Below are positions 1 through 9,233 of a DNA stretch of 64,000 bases, in pieces. Every line of letters starts with the position of its first letter. Within the stretch, counting starts at the first letter, position 1. The stretch covers positions 1 to 64,000 of the forward strand of contig CAYJLV010000008.1 in NCBI GenBank assembly GCA_964371405.1, given 5' to 3'. The DNA comes from JAMHWF01 sp964371405 (GTDB taxonomy: Bacteria; Pseudomonadota; Gammaproteobacteria; Burkholderiales; Burkholderiaceae_C). Under the pieces are notes generated by a model. That model was not told the origin of the DNA. It was given only the letters and a program-made list of their open reading frames with translations, and searched no databases. Made by a program: the position numbers and the translations under genes.

Positions 1-563
1 GCACCGAACTCTCGATCCCCGTCTACTACATCATCGCGCCGGCCGAGGCCAGCTCGAACCTGAGCCGCTACGACGGCGTGCGCTACGGTCATCGCGCGGC
101 GCAGTACGACGACCTGCTGGACATGTACCGCAAGAGCCGCGCCGAAGGCTTCGGCGCCGAGGTCAAGCGCCGCATCATGATCGGCACCTACGTGCTCTCG
201 CACGGCTACTACGACGCCTACTACCTGCAGGCGCAGAAGCTGCGCCGCATGATCGCCGACGACTTCCAGCGTTGCTTCACGCAGTGCGACGTGATCGCCG
301 GCCCGGTCGCGCCCACGGTGGCGTGGAAGCTCGGCGCGAACCGCGCCGACCCCGTCGCCGCTTACCTGGCCGACATCTTCACGCTGCCGGCCAGCCTCGC
401 CGGCCTGCCCGGCATGAGCGTGCCGTCCGGCTTCGGCGACGCGTCGATGCCGGTGGGGCTGCAGCTGATCGGCAACTACTTCAACGAAGGCACGCTGCTG
501 CACGCCGCGCACGCGCTGCAACAGGCGACCGACTGGCACGCGCGCGCGCCGGCAGGATTCTGA
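1..563 (+). CDS. gatA: Glutamyl-tRNA(Gln) amidotransferase subunit A, C-terminal part
   Basis: C-terminal 187 residues of the amidase subunit of GatCAB, which releases ammonia from glutamine for transamidation of Glu-tRNA(Gln) or Asp-tRNA(Asn) in the cytoplasm. The reading frame runs from base 3 and the 5' part, including the Ser-cisSer-Lys triad, lies outside the window. Visible GatA hallmarks are the start YYIIAPAEASSNLSRYDGVR, the segment GAEVKRRIMIGTYVLS and the C-terminal SLAGLPGMSVPSG and GLQLIGNYF. It ends 2 nt before gatB, so the two are co-transcribed; gatC is probably upstream. Confidence 0.96.
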   Translation, partial: TELSIPVYYIIAPAEASSNLSRYDGVRYGHRAAQYDDLLDMYRKSRAEGFGAEVKRRIMIGTYVLSHGYYDAYYLQAQKLRRMIADDFQRCFTQCDVIAGPVAPTVAWKLGANRADPVAAYLADIFTLPASLAGLPGMSVPSGFGDASMPVGLQLIGNYFNEGTLLHAAHALQQATDWHARAPAGF

Positions 564-565
564 CA

Positions 566-2020
<1,455 letters not shown>

Positions 2021-2100
2021 AGCAACGCCCCCGGCCTGCTGCCCCCAGGGGTGCGCTCAGCCCCTTCGAATCGACCAAGCGGTACAGAACCGCCGACGCG

Positions 2101-2808
2101 TCACTGGCGCGCCGGCTTCGGCGCCGACTGCGACGCGGTGCTGCCCAGCGAGGCGGGCGAACCCGGTGTCGCGCCGACCCAGAGCTGACGCAGGCGCGCG
2201 AGCTCGGTGTCATAGAGCGCATTGATGCGGCCGATCTCGGCCTGCTGGTTCTGCACCAGTGCTTTCTGCGCCTCGGTCGCCGCATCGTTGGCGTCGAGCT
2301 GCTGCTTCAGCGCGGCGGGCAGCTTCTTGCCGACGTAGAACTCGGTCTCGGCGGTGAGCGGCTTGCGCTCGGCCGCCAGCGTCGCGAGGCGCGCCTCGCT
2401 GGCCTGTACCGACTTGCGCACGTCGTCGAGCGCAGCCTCCCGGGCCTTGCGGTGCGCCGCCTCGTTCGGGAAGCGATGCAGCAGGTTGCGGTCGCGCCGA
2501 ACAGCTTCCTGCTGCGCCTTCAGCTCGGCACTGCGCCGCTGCTCGCGCGCCTCGACATCGGCGCGTTCCTCGGCCGTCAGGGTCGGAGGAATCAGGCGCT
2601 GCACCGAGCCGTCGCGATTGAGCACGCGCTGCTCGCGGCCGGTGCACTCCGGGATCAGTCGATCCGACGTGAGCTTGCGGCCCTGCGCATCGGTGCAGGT
2701 GAAGATCGTGCCGTTGCTGGCCAGGGCCGCCAACGGCGCGATCGAGAGCACGCAGGCGACGGCGCGGTGCAGGCCGGTTCGGGTGGCGTGTCTGGCGGTG
2801 CGCGGCAT
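2101..2808 (-). CDS. DUF4124-domain periplasmic protein
   Basis: 235-residue protein with an N-terminal signal peptide (hydrophobic stretch around residues 12-30, Ala-rich cleavage region). A DUF4124-like segment follows (about 32-65, with IFTCTDAQGRKLTSD and a second Cys in PECTGRE), then a long charged helical region rich in Glu, Arg and Gln (about 75-200) likely to be coiled coil. Molecular function is unknown; DUF4124 proteins are envelope proteins common in beta- and gammaproteobacteria. The ATG directly abuts the pyrE stop with no spacer, so it is probably translated from the pyrE message. The C-terminal tail is Ser/Pro/Gln-rich and probably disordered. Confidence 0.8.
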   Translation of the reverse strand: MPRTARHATRTGLHRAVACVLSIAPLAALASNGTIFTCTDAQGRKLTSDRLIPECTGREQRVLNRDGSVQRLIPPTLTAEERADVEAREQRRSAELKAQQEAVRRDRNLLHRFPNEAAHRKAREAALDDVRKSVQASEARLATLAAERKPLTAETEFYVGKKLPAALKQQLDANDAATEAQKALVQNQQAEIGRINALYDTELARLRQLWVGATPGSPASLGSTASQSAPKPARQ

Positions 2809-3486
2809 TCAGACTCCGTATCGATCGCGATAGGTCCGGACGCGCCCGAGATGGGCGGCGAGAGCCGGGTCGTGCTGGGACTGCAGATACTCCATCAAGT
2901 CGGCGAGCGTCGCCACGGCAACGACGCGGAGTTCGAGTTGGCGCGTGACAAACTGCACTGCCGACCACGGCACGTCGACGCCGGCTTCGGTGGCCTTCTC
3001 CTGGCGATCGAGTGCGATCGCAACGCCGCACGGCGTGCCTCCTGCGGCGCGGATCATTGTGATCGATTCGCGCACCGAAGTGCCGGCCGAGATCACGTCG
3101 TCGACGATCAGCACGCGGCCCGCGACCGGCGCACCGACGAGCGTCCCGCCTTCGCCGTGGTCCTTGGCTTCCTTGCGGTTGTAGGCGAACGGCTTGTTGT
3201 GGCCGAGGCGGGCCAACTCGACCGCCACCGCGGCGGCGAGCGTGATGCCCTTGTAGGCCGGCCCGAACAGCATGTCGAACGCGAGGCAGCTGTCGACGAG
3301 GCGGCGTGCATAGAATTGAGCGAGGCGCCCGAGCTTGGCGCCGTCGTCGAACAGGCCGGCATTGAAGAAATACGGCGAATGCCGGCCGGCCTTCGTCGTG
3401 AACTCTCCGAAGCGCAATACGCCCGACTCGACGGCGAACCGGACGAACTCCTGGGCCAGCGCATCGGAACCAGTGCCAGTCTTCAT
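2809..3486 (-). CDS. pyrE: Orotate phosphoribosyltransferase
   Basis: 225-residue enzyme of de novo pyrimidine synthesis, converting orotate and PRPP to OMP. Type I PRTase features include the N-terminal FTTKAGRHSPYFFNAG, the FGPAYKGI loop, the KDHGEGG flexible loop and the PRPP-binding motif VLIVDDVISAGTS (about residues 120-132). The ATG at 3486 gives MKTGTGSDALAQEF, matching family start positions; the frame is open further upstream but that lies over xth. It is divergent from xth with only 13 bases between the two start codons and is followed without a gap by the DUF4124 gene. Confidence 0.96.
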   Translation of the reverse strand: MKTGTGSDALAQEFVRFAVESGVLRFGEFTTKAGRHSPYFFNAGLFDDGAKLGRLAQFYARRLVDSCLAFDMLFGPAYKGITLAAAVAVELARLGHNKPFAYNRKEAKDHGEGGTLVGAPVAGRVLIVDDVISAGTSVRESITMIRAAGGTPCGVAIALDRQEKATEAGVDVPWSAVQFVTRQLELRVVAVATLADLMEYLQSQHDPALAAHLGRVRTYRDRYGV

Positions 3487-3499
3487 CGGGGTTCCCACC

Positions 3500-4291
3500 G
3501 TGCTGCGTCTCGTGTCATTGAATCTGAACGGCATCCGCTCGGCGGCGAGCAAGGGGCTGCTGCCCTGGGCCGAATCGATCCGCGCCGATTGTATTGGCGT
3601 GCAGGAAATCAAGGCCGTCGCGGCCGACATCGAAGGCCGCTTCGACCACCTCGCCGGCATGAAGGGGCACTTTCACCTGGCGCAGCGCAAGGGCTACTCG
3701 GGTGTCGGCCTGTACTGCAGGACCGCCCCGTCCGATGTGCGCTGCGGCATCGGCAACGCCGAGTTCGACGACGAGGGGCGCTACGTCGAGGCGCGCTTCG
3801 ACACGCCGCAGCGCAAGCTGAGCATCGTCAGCTGCTACTTCCCGAGCGGGTCGAGCGGCGAGGAGCGCCAGCAGGCCAAGTTCCGCTTCCTGGCGCTGTT
3901 CCATCCGTGGCTGCAGCGCCTGAAGGCCGAACGCGACTTCATCCTCGTCGGCGACATCAACATCGCGCACAAGGAGGCCGACCTGAAGAACTGGCGCAGC
4001 AACCAGAGAAACAGCGGCTTCCTGCCCGAGGAACGCGCCTGGATGACGCGCGCACTCGACGAGCTCGGCCTCGTCGACGTGCATCGCACGCTGCGCCCGC
4101 ACGATACCGGCGAGGCCTACACATGGTGGAGCAACCGCGGCAATGCGCGCGCCAACAACGTCGGCTGGCGCATCGACTACCAGCTCGCCACTCCCGAGGT
4201 CGCCCGCCACGCGCGCCACGTCGAGGTCTATAAGGATCAGTGGTTCTCGGACCACGCGCCGCTCATCGTCGACTACGACTTCAAGCTCTGA
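3500..4291 (+). CDS. xth: Exodeoxyribonuclease III (xth family)
   Basis: 263-residue endonuclease/exonuclease/phosphatase-fold DNA repair enzyme (AP endonuclease and 3'-5' exonuclease). Active-site signatures are LNLNGIRSA near the start, the metal-binding Glu in GVQEIKA (about residue 37), GDINIAH (about residue 154) and the terminal SDHAPLIVDYDF with catalytic Asp-His. The GTG at 3500 is chosen because it gives the conserved start LRLVSLNLNG; upstream in-frame codons would run through pyrE. No strong Shine-Dalgarno is visible. Both the symbol and the function are at family level. Confidence 0.93.
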   Translation: MLRLVSLNLNGIRSAASKGLLPWAESIRADCIGVQEIKAVAADIEGRFDHLAGMKGHFHLAQRKGYSGVGLYCRTAPSDVRCGIGNAEFDDEGRYVEARFDTPQRKLSIVSCYFPSGSSGEERQQAKFRFLALFHPWLQRLKAERDFILVGDINIAHKEADLKNWRSNQRNSGFLPEERAWMTRALDELGLVDVHRTLRPHDTGEAYTWWSNRGNARANNVGWRIDYQLATPEVARHARHVEVYKDQWFSDHAPLIVDYDFKL

Positions 4292-4360
4292 GCTTGACCC
4301 GTCGTACTTGCGAACTATTCTCATTTGATAGAAGATGGCGACCCGAACCGGAGGCCTGTC

Positions 4361-4648
4361 ATGCGCATCCCGAATCACTCCGCGGCGAGCGAAACGCCGC
4401 TGGCCGACCCGCTGATCGGCGGCACGCTGGCGCTGCTGACGCTGTATGCGCGCGCGCCCGACATGGCGGCGGCCGACCGCATCGCCGTCAACCTCGCGCA
4501 ACTGGCGCGCCACCCGCGCCTGTCGGAGCCGCTGCGCACGCTGTGCACGCAGTTGTTCGTCCATTGGCTGGGGCCGGTTGCGATGCAGGACTGCGCGGCG
4601 CAGGAACAGTGGAAGGACGTCTGCGACGCACCCGCGGCGCTGCAGTGA
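4361..4648 (+). CDS. Small conserved-looking hypothetical protein
   Basis: 95-residue ORF beginning at an ATG with GAGG eight bases upstream. It has a soluble, mostly helical composition with two Cys in the last third (LCTQLF, MQDCAAQ). It has no recognised domain. Its third positions are strongly G/C like real genes nearby, and it ends 3 bases before the convergent M48 peptidase. An upstream in-frame ATG at 4325 would add 12 residues but has a poorer ribosome-binding site. No function can be assigned. Confidence 0.6.
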   Translation: MRIPNHSAASETPLADPLIGGTLALLTLYARAPDMAAADRIAVNLAQLARHPRLSEPLRTLCTQLFVHWLGPVAMQDCAAQEQWKDVCDAPAALQ

Positions 4649-4651
4649 GCC

Positions 4652-5575
4652 TCAACCCGCCTTCGGCGCCGGCGGGCCGAAGGACTGCGCCGGGCGGGCC
4701 GCGCGCTCGTACAGCGGCTGCACCTTCGGCAGCGTCGCCTGGATGTCGCGGATGCGCGTCTCGCCGGCCGGATGCGTCGACAGGAACTGCGGCGGCGCGC
4801 CCTTGCTCGCGTTCATCATCTTCTGCCACAGCGTGACGGCAGTGCGCGGGTCGTAGCCGCCGCGCGCCGCGATATCGAGGCCGACCAGATCGGCCTCTGA
4901 TTCGTCGTCGCGACTGAACTTGAGCGTCAGCAACTGGCCGCCCATGTTGAGCGCCGCGTCGCCGAGGCTGCCGAGGCCAAGCAGCGCCGACAGCACGCCC
5001 GCGCCGACGCGCGTCGCCGTCGTCTTGCCCAGCCGCTCGCGCGCGTGCTCGCGCAGCGCATGCGCCATCTCGTGGCCCATGATCATCGCAACCTCGTCAT
5101 CGCTGAGCCGCAACTGATCGAGGATGCCGTAGAAGAAGGCGATCTTGCCGCCCGGCATGCAGAAGGCGTTCAGCTCCTTGCTGCCGACCAGGTTGACCTC
5201 CCACTTCCACTGCCGCGAGCGCGCGTTCCACGGCTCGCAGTACGGGATCAGGCGCTTCGCGATGGCGCGCAGCCGCTGCACCTGCGGATGGCCGTCGGGG
5301 CCCAGCGCATTCTTGTTGCGCGCTTCGCGCAGCAGCTGCGCGTACTGCTGCGTCGCCGCCTGCTCGACCTGCTCGGCCGGCACCAAGCGCGCCATCGCCG
5401 ACTGGCTTCCGACGTCGACGCCGTCGCGTGCCAGCGCCGGCAGCGCCGCCACTGCGCCTGAGGCCAGCAGCGCCCGCGTGAACAGGCGCCGACCCGGCAC
5501 CGCACCGCAGCCGCAGTCGCAGTCGCAGAGCCGGCCCCAGCCGGCGGGGGAGCAGAGATCCGAATCGGTGTTCAT
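4652..5575 (-). CDS. M48-family metallopeptidase with Cys-rich N-terminus
   Basis: 307-residue zinc metallopeptidase. The catalytic motif HEMAH lies in IMGHEMAHALREHARER (about residue 167) and the third ligand Glu in DDESEADLVGLDIAARGGYDP. The LSTHPAGETRIRDI segment is typical of Oma1/LoiP-like M48 proteases of envelope quality control. Before the hydrophobic export segment is a twin-arginine-like GRRLFTRALLASG preceded by a Cys/Asp cluster (CDCDCGCG, about residues 17-24) encoded by a short tandem repeat. It starts 7 nt after the end of the AmpG-like gene, so the two are probably one operon. Confidence 0.9.
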   Translation of the reverse strand: MNTDSDLCSPAGWGRLCDCDCGCGAVPGRRLFTRALLASGAVAALPALARDGVDVGSQSAMARLVPAEQVEQAATQQYAQLLREARNKNALGPDGHPQVQRLRAIAKRLIPYCEPWNARSRQWKWEVNLVGSKELNAFCMPGGKIAFFYGILDQLRLSDDEVAMIMGHEMAHALREHARERLGKTTATRVGAGVLSALLGLGSLGDAALNMGGQLLTLKFSRDDESEADLVGLDIAARGGYDPRTAVTLWQKMMNASKGAPPQFLSTHPAGETRIRDIQATLPKVQPLYERAARPAQSFGPPAPKAG

Positions 5576-5582
5576 CGGCCCA

Positions 5583-7088
5583 TCAACGCGCGTCGTGCGC
5601 TTCGAGCATACGGCGTACCCGTGGCAGCAGCAGGTAGGCGGGGAACGAGAGCCAGAACGTCAGCAGGAAATAGGGCGCGTAGCCGAGCTCCTGCGCGCCG
5701 ATGCCGCCGGCCCAGCCGGCGACGGCGCGGCTGAAGGCGAAGATGGAACTGAGGATGGCGTACTCCGTCGTCGCCTTGGCGCGGCTCGTGATCGCCATCA
5801 GGAACGCGAGGAACGCGCCGGTGCCCAGCCCGCCGGTGAAGCTCTCGAGGGCACTGGCGGCATAGACGGCGGCCTGGTGCGCCAGCGCGATGTCGCTGCC
5901 CTGCGCGGCCGCCGGCACGACCCACGCGGCACCAGCGTAGCCGAGGTTCGACAGCGCCTGCCACAGGCCCAGCACCCACAGGCCGCGGAAGATGCCGGCG
6001 CGGTCGACGTACCAGCCGCCTAGCAGGCCCCCGGCGATCGACAGCGCCAGTCCGACGTTGACGCTCACCAATCCGATCTGCGGGTTCGTGAATCCCGAAT
6101 CGACCCAGAACGGCTTGACCATGAAGCCCATCGCGGCGTCGCCGAGCTTGAACAGCAGGATGAACAGCAGCACGGCGATCATCCCGGGGCGCGCCAGCAG
6201 CTCGACCCAGGCGCCGAACACCGGACCCTCGCGCATCGCTGCCGCGCGCGGCCCGCGCGCAGCCGCCACCATCAGCGCCGCGCCGGCGAACATCAGGCCG
6301 ACCGGCAGCAGACCCTTGAACCACCAGTGGGCGTTCCACGCCGCCACGGCGCGCCAGCCGAGCGCCGACGCCAGCGGCGCAAGCGCCGGCCACAGCAGAC
6401 CGGCCAGCACCAGCGCCAGGGCGCCGGCCCACAGCGGCTGCTCGCGCAGCATCGCGAACTCGCGGCGCACGCTGGTCGTCGTCGTCGCGGCACGCGGCTG
6501 CTCGCGCGGCGCGAGCAGCGCCACCACGGCGTTCACCGCGAAGACGCCGCCGCCGAGCAGATAGGCCCAGCGCCAGCCGTACCAGCCCGAGAGCATCAGC
6601 ACGGCGCCGGCGAACAGCATGCCGACACGATAGAAGCCGATGCGCACGCCGTTGGCGAGTCCGTACTCGCGTCGGTCGAGCAGCTCGATCGTGTAGCCGT
6701 CGGTCGCAATGTCGTTGGTCGCCGAGAGGAAGGTGAACGCGCCGATCGCGACCCAGGCCCAGGGGCCGAAGGCGAATCCCGCCTCGCCGTGGCCGCCGGC
6801 AAAGAACCACATCACGCCGGCCATGCCGAGGTTCGCGCCGGCGATCCACCAGCGATGCCGCCGCGCCCAGTCGACGGCGGGCGCCCACAGGAACTTGACC
6901 GTCCAGGCCAGGCCAAGCAGGCTCAGCAGGCCGATGTCGGCCAGGTTGACGCCCTGCTGCCGGAAGTAGACCGGGAAGATGTCGTAGAAGACGCCGAGCG
7001 GCAGCCCTTCGCTGAAGTACAGCAGCGCGACCCAGAAGAGCTTGCGCTGGTAGGCGGGCTTGCGCAGCTCGGCGGGGGGCGCGGTCAT
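5583..7088 (-). CDS. AmpG-like MFS permease
   Basis: 501-residue polytopic inner-membrane protein with about 12-14 hydrophobic segments. The start (PAYQRKLFWVALLYFSEGLP, residues 11-30) and LLSLLGLAWTVKFLWAPAVD are typical of the AmpG / acetyl-CoA transporter branch of the major facilitator superfamily. Known AmpG imports anhydro-muropeptides for cell-wall recycling, but several paralogous branches exist, so the substrate here is uncertain. The ATG at 7088 is preferred; the frame extends upstream without family similarity. It is followed at 7 nt by the M48 peptidase gene. Confidence 0.85.
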   Translation of the reverse strand: MTAPPAELRKPAYQRKLFWVALLYFSEGLPLGVFYDIFPVYFRQQGVNLADIGLLSLLGLAWTVKFLWAPAVDWARRHRWWIAGANLGMAGVMWFFAGGHGEAGFAFGPWAWVAIGAFTFLSATNDIATDGYTIELLDRREYGLANGVRIGFYRVGMLFAGAVLMLSGWYGWRWAYLLGGGVFAVNAVVALLAPREQPRAATTTTSVRREFAMLREQPLWAGALALVLAGLLWPALAPLASALGWRAVAAWNAHWWFKGLLPVGLMFAGAALMVAAARGPRAAAMREGPVFGAWVELLARPGMIAVLLFILLFKLGDAAMGFMVKPFWVDSGFTNPQIGLVSVNVGLALSIAGGLLGGWYVDRAGIFRGLWVLGLWQALSNLGYAGAAWVVPAAAQGSDIALAHQAAVYAASALESFTGGLGTGAFLAFLMAITSRAKATTEYAILSSIFAFSRAVAGWAGGIGAQELGYAPYFLLTFWLSFPAYLLLPRVRRMLEAHDAR

Positions 7089-7168
7089 CGGCGCATTCTA
7101 GGGACGGCGCCACGCCGCCATCGCGATCGACCCGGGTCGCCGCGCCGGGCCGCCCCAAGCCAGGCCCG

Positions 7169-7206
7169 GACCCTCTCGGAGGGTCGCTCGCCGTGCCCGG
7201 CGAGCG
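7169..7206 (-). terminator. Tandem GC-rich hairpins after the anti-sigma gene
   Basis: Two perfect inverted repeats stand side by side: gaccctc/gagggtc (7169-7175 / 7179-7185) and cgctcgcc/ggcgagcg (7185-7192 / 7199-7206). They lie 13 bases beyond the anti-sigma stop codon, in the 130-nt gap before the AmpG-like gene. No T-tract follows, so termination or 3'-end protection is only inferred. Confidence 0.4.
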
Positions 7207-7218
7207 GGGTGTCGTCAC

Positions 7219-8061
7219 TCAGCGCAGCGCAGTCGCCTCGGCGGAGCTTCCCTGCCGATGAATCGCCTCGGCCAGCGTGAGCAGCTCATCGCGCGGCAGC
7301 GTGCCGACGAGCGCATAGCCCGCTGCACCTTCGACCCAGTAGAACATGCCCAGCTCGCCGCGGCGCGCGTAGTGGAACGCCGCCGGTGTGTCGACCTCGG
7401 GGCCGCTGTCGGGCTTGCGCAGGTAGACGGTGACGCGCTCGCCGCCGCCGGCGCGCTGGTACATCAGTTGCGCGCTCGGGCCGGCGGCATCGGGCAGCAG
7501 CCGACCGCCGACAAGTTGATAGCCGTGCTCGCGCAGGTCGAACAGCTTGACGGGCACGTCGAGGCGCCGCGTCAGCCAGAGCGCCAGATGTTCCTCCTGG
7601 GCGCGCACGTCGGGCGCCGTGCGGTCGGCGACGTTGACTTCGACCGGATGCCGGACCTCGGGCGCGTAGACGCTGTGCGCGACTGCGGCGCGCTGCACCC
7701 ACGGCACCGGCGCCTGCTGCGCCAGCGTCGGCGGCCCGATACGCGCGGCCTGCCACGCCACCAGCGCGCCGACGGTGCCGCCGAGCACGAACATGCCGGC
7801 CATGGCCGCCGCCAGCGCCCACAGCCGCGCGAACCGATTGTCGCGATCGAGCACCGCCTTCGTCAGGCGCTGCGGTGCGCGCTCGTTGAGCACGGGATCG
7901 AAACGCGCGCGCAGCGCGTCGCGATCGGCGGCCCACTCGCGCACGCGGGCCGCGGCTTCGGGGCGCTCGCCGAGCCAGGCTTCGACCTGCGCCGCTTCCT
8001 GGGCGTCGAGTTCGCCGTCGAGCCAGGCGCTGAGCTTGCTGTCGTTCGGGGTGTCCATCAT
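7219..8061 (-). CDS. Anti-sigma factor (transmembrane)
   Basis: 280-residue protein. The N-terminal anti-sigma domain (residues 7-60, KLSAWLDGELDAQEAAQVEAWL) lacks the His/Cys zinc ligands of ZAS proteins. A single membrane helix follows at about 80-103 (LWALAAAMAGMFVLGG), then a periplasmic C-terminal domain of about 170 residues. The pattern is that of RsiW/ChrR-type regulators that sequester an ECF sigma factor at the membrane. It starts 6 nt after the sigma gene on the same strand, the standard pairing. Two adjacent ATGs (8061 and 8058) could be used. The signal sensed is not evident. Confidence 0.88.
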   Translation of the reverse strand: MMDTPNDSKLSAWLDGELDAQEAAQVEAWLGERPEAAARVREWAADRDALRARFDPVLNERAPQRLTKAVLDRDNRFARLWALAAAMAGMFVLGGTVGALVAWQAARIGPPTLAQQAPVPWVQRAAVAHSVYAPEVRHPVEVNVADRTAPDVRAQEEHLALWLTRRLDVPVKLFDLREHGYQLVGGRLLPDAAGPSAQLMYQRAGGGERVTVYLRKPDSGPEVDTPAAFHYARRGELGMFYWVEGAAGYALVGTLPRDELLTLAEAIHRQGSSAEATALR

Positions 8062-8067
8062 GCTTGT

Positions 8068-8604
8068 TCAGATCACGCGGCGCAGCCTGCGCGCCGCCGT
8101 TCCATTGCGGGTCTGGCCATCGAGCAGCGCGCGCAGCGCAACGCGCCCGCGCGAGATGCGCGACATCACGGTGCCGATGGGCACGTGCAGCACCGTCGCG
8201 CATTCGGCATACGAGAGCTGCTCGACGGCCACAAGCAGCAGCGGCTCGCGCTGTTCGAGCGGCAGCCGCCGCAGCGCCGCGAGCAGGTCGACGCGCAACC
8301 CCAGGTCGGGCCCCGGCTCGAAGCTGCGCGCGTCGGCGTGCACCTGCGCCTGTGCCGGGTCGACGACCGACAGCCGCGCATTGCGGCGCAACTCGTCGAG
8401 TTGGGCATGGTGCGCGATGCCGATCAGCCAGACCGCGAGGTCGCGCCGCTGGTCGAACTGATGCCAGTGCGCCAGCGCGCGCTCCAGCGTCGTCTGCACC
8501 AGATCGTCGGCCGAGTGCGCATCGAGCATCAGCGAGCGCGCATAGCGCCGCAGGCGCGGGATCGTCGCGAGCAGTTGCTGGCGGAAGGCGGGAGGTGCGT
8601 CCAC
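8068..8604 (-). CDS. ECF-type RNA polymerase sigma factor
   Basis: 178-residue sigma-70 family factor with only regions 2 and 4. Region 2 is at residues 12-75 (RLRRYARSLMLD, ADDLVQTTLERALA, VWLIGIAHHAQLDELRR). Region 4 is at about 108-160 (LRRLPLEQREPLLLVAVEQLSYAECATVL and GTVMSRISRGRVAL, the helix-turn-helix). It starts with GTG at 8604. It is co-transcribed with its membrane anti-sigma factor. ECF promoters usually include the sigma factor's own promoter, but no specific motif was identified upstream. Target genes are unknown. Confidence 0.92.
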   Translation of the reverse strand: MDAPPAFRQQLLATIPRLRRYARSLMLDAHSADDLVQTTLERALAHWHQFDQRRDLAVWLIGIAHHAQLDELRRNARLSVVDPAQAQVHADARSFEPGPDLGLRVDLLAALRRLPLEQREPLLLVAVEQLSYAECATVLHVPIGTVMSRISRGRVALRALLDGQTRNGTAARRLRRVI

Positions 8605-8680
8605 GAATCACTATACGTTCGGCGCCGCCGCCGAATTCCGCGCGATGCAGCGCCCGGCCCGATGGCCGACAATGGGCCGC

Positions 8681-9214
8681 ATGACCGCACCGCGCAAGGC
8701 CTTGGCGCCGAGCTTCTCGTCGCTCGAGTTCCGCGCGGCGCTCGGCATGTTCCCGACCGGGGTGACGATCGTCACGGCGCGCGACGCGCGCGGCCACCGC
8801 GTCGGGCTGACGGCCAGCTCGTTCAATTCGGTGTCGCTCGATCCGCCGCTGGTGCTGTGGAGCCTGTCGCGGCGCGCCGCTTCGGTGACGGCGTTCACCG
8901 GCGGCTCGCACTATGCGATCAACGTCCTCGCTGCCGAGCAGCATGCGCTGGCGCAGCGCTTCGCGCGCCCGCACGCCGACCGGTTCGCCGGCCTCGCGTT
9001 CCATGAAGGCGTCGGCGGTGCGCCGATCCTCGAAGGCGCGGCCGCCGTGTTCGAGTGCTTCAACCGCAGCCGCTATGAGGAAGGCGACCACATCATCTTC
9101 GTCGGCGAGGTCGAGCACTGCGAGCACCGGCCGGGCGCGACGCCGCTCATCTTTCACGGCGGGCGCTTCGTCGTCGAGGCGGGCGAGCCGCCGGGGCTCA
9201 CGAGCTGCGAATGA
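8681..9214 (+). CDS. Flavin reductase domain protein
   Basis: 177-residue FMN-binding split-barrel protein of the flavin reductase (RutF/HpaC-like) family. These use NAD(P)H to reduce FMN or FAD, often for a two-component monooxygenase. Diagnostic segments are FRAALGMFPTGVTIVTA (about residues 17-33), GLTASSFNSVSLDPPLVLWSL and HYAINVLAAEQ. The ATG at 8681 gives MTAPRKALAPSF; an upstream in-frame ATG at 8645 is possible but has no ribosome-binding site. No partner oxygenase is adjacent, so the physiological acceptor is unknown. It is convergent with the ABC binding-protein gene. Confidence 0.88.
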   Translation: MTAPRKALAPSFSSLEFRAALGMFPTGVTIVTARDARGHRVGLTASSFNSVSLDPPLVLWSLSRRAASVTAFTGGSHYAINVLAAEQHALAQRFARPHADRFAGLAFHEGVGGAPILEGAAAVFECFNRSRYEEGDHIIFVGEVEHCEHRPGATPLIFHGGRFVVEAGEPPGLTSCE

Positions 9215-9233
9215 GTGCTGCGTTCTCGGCTCG

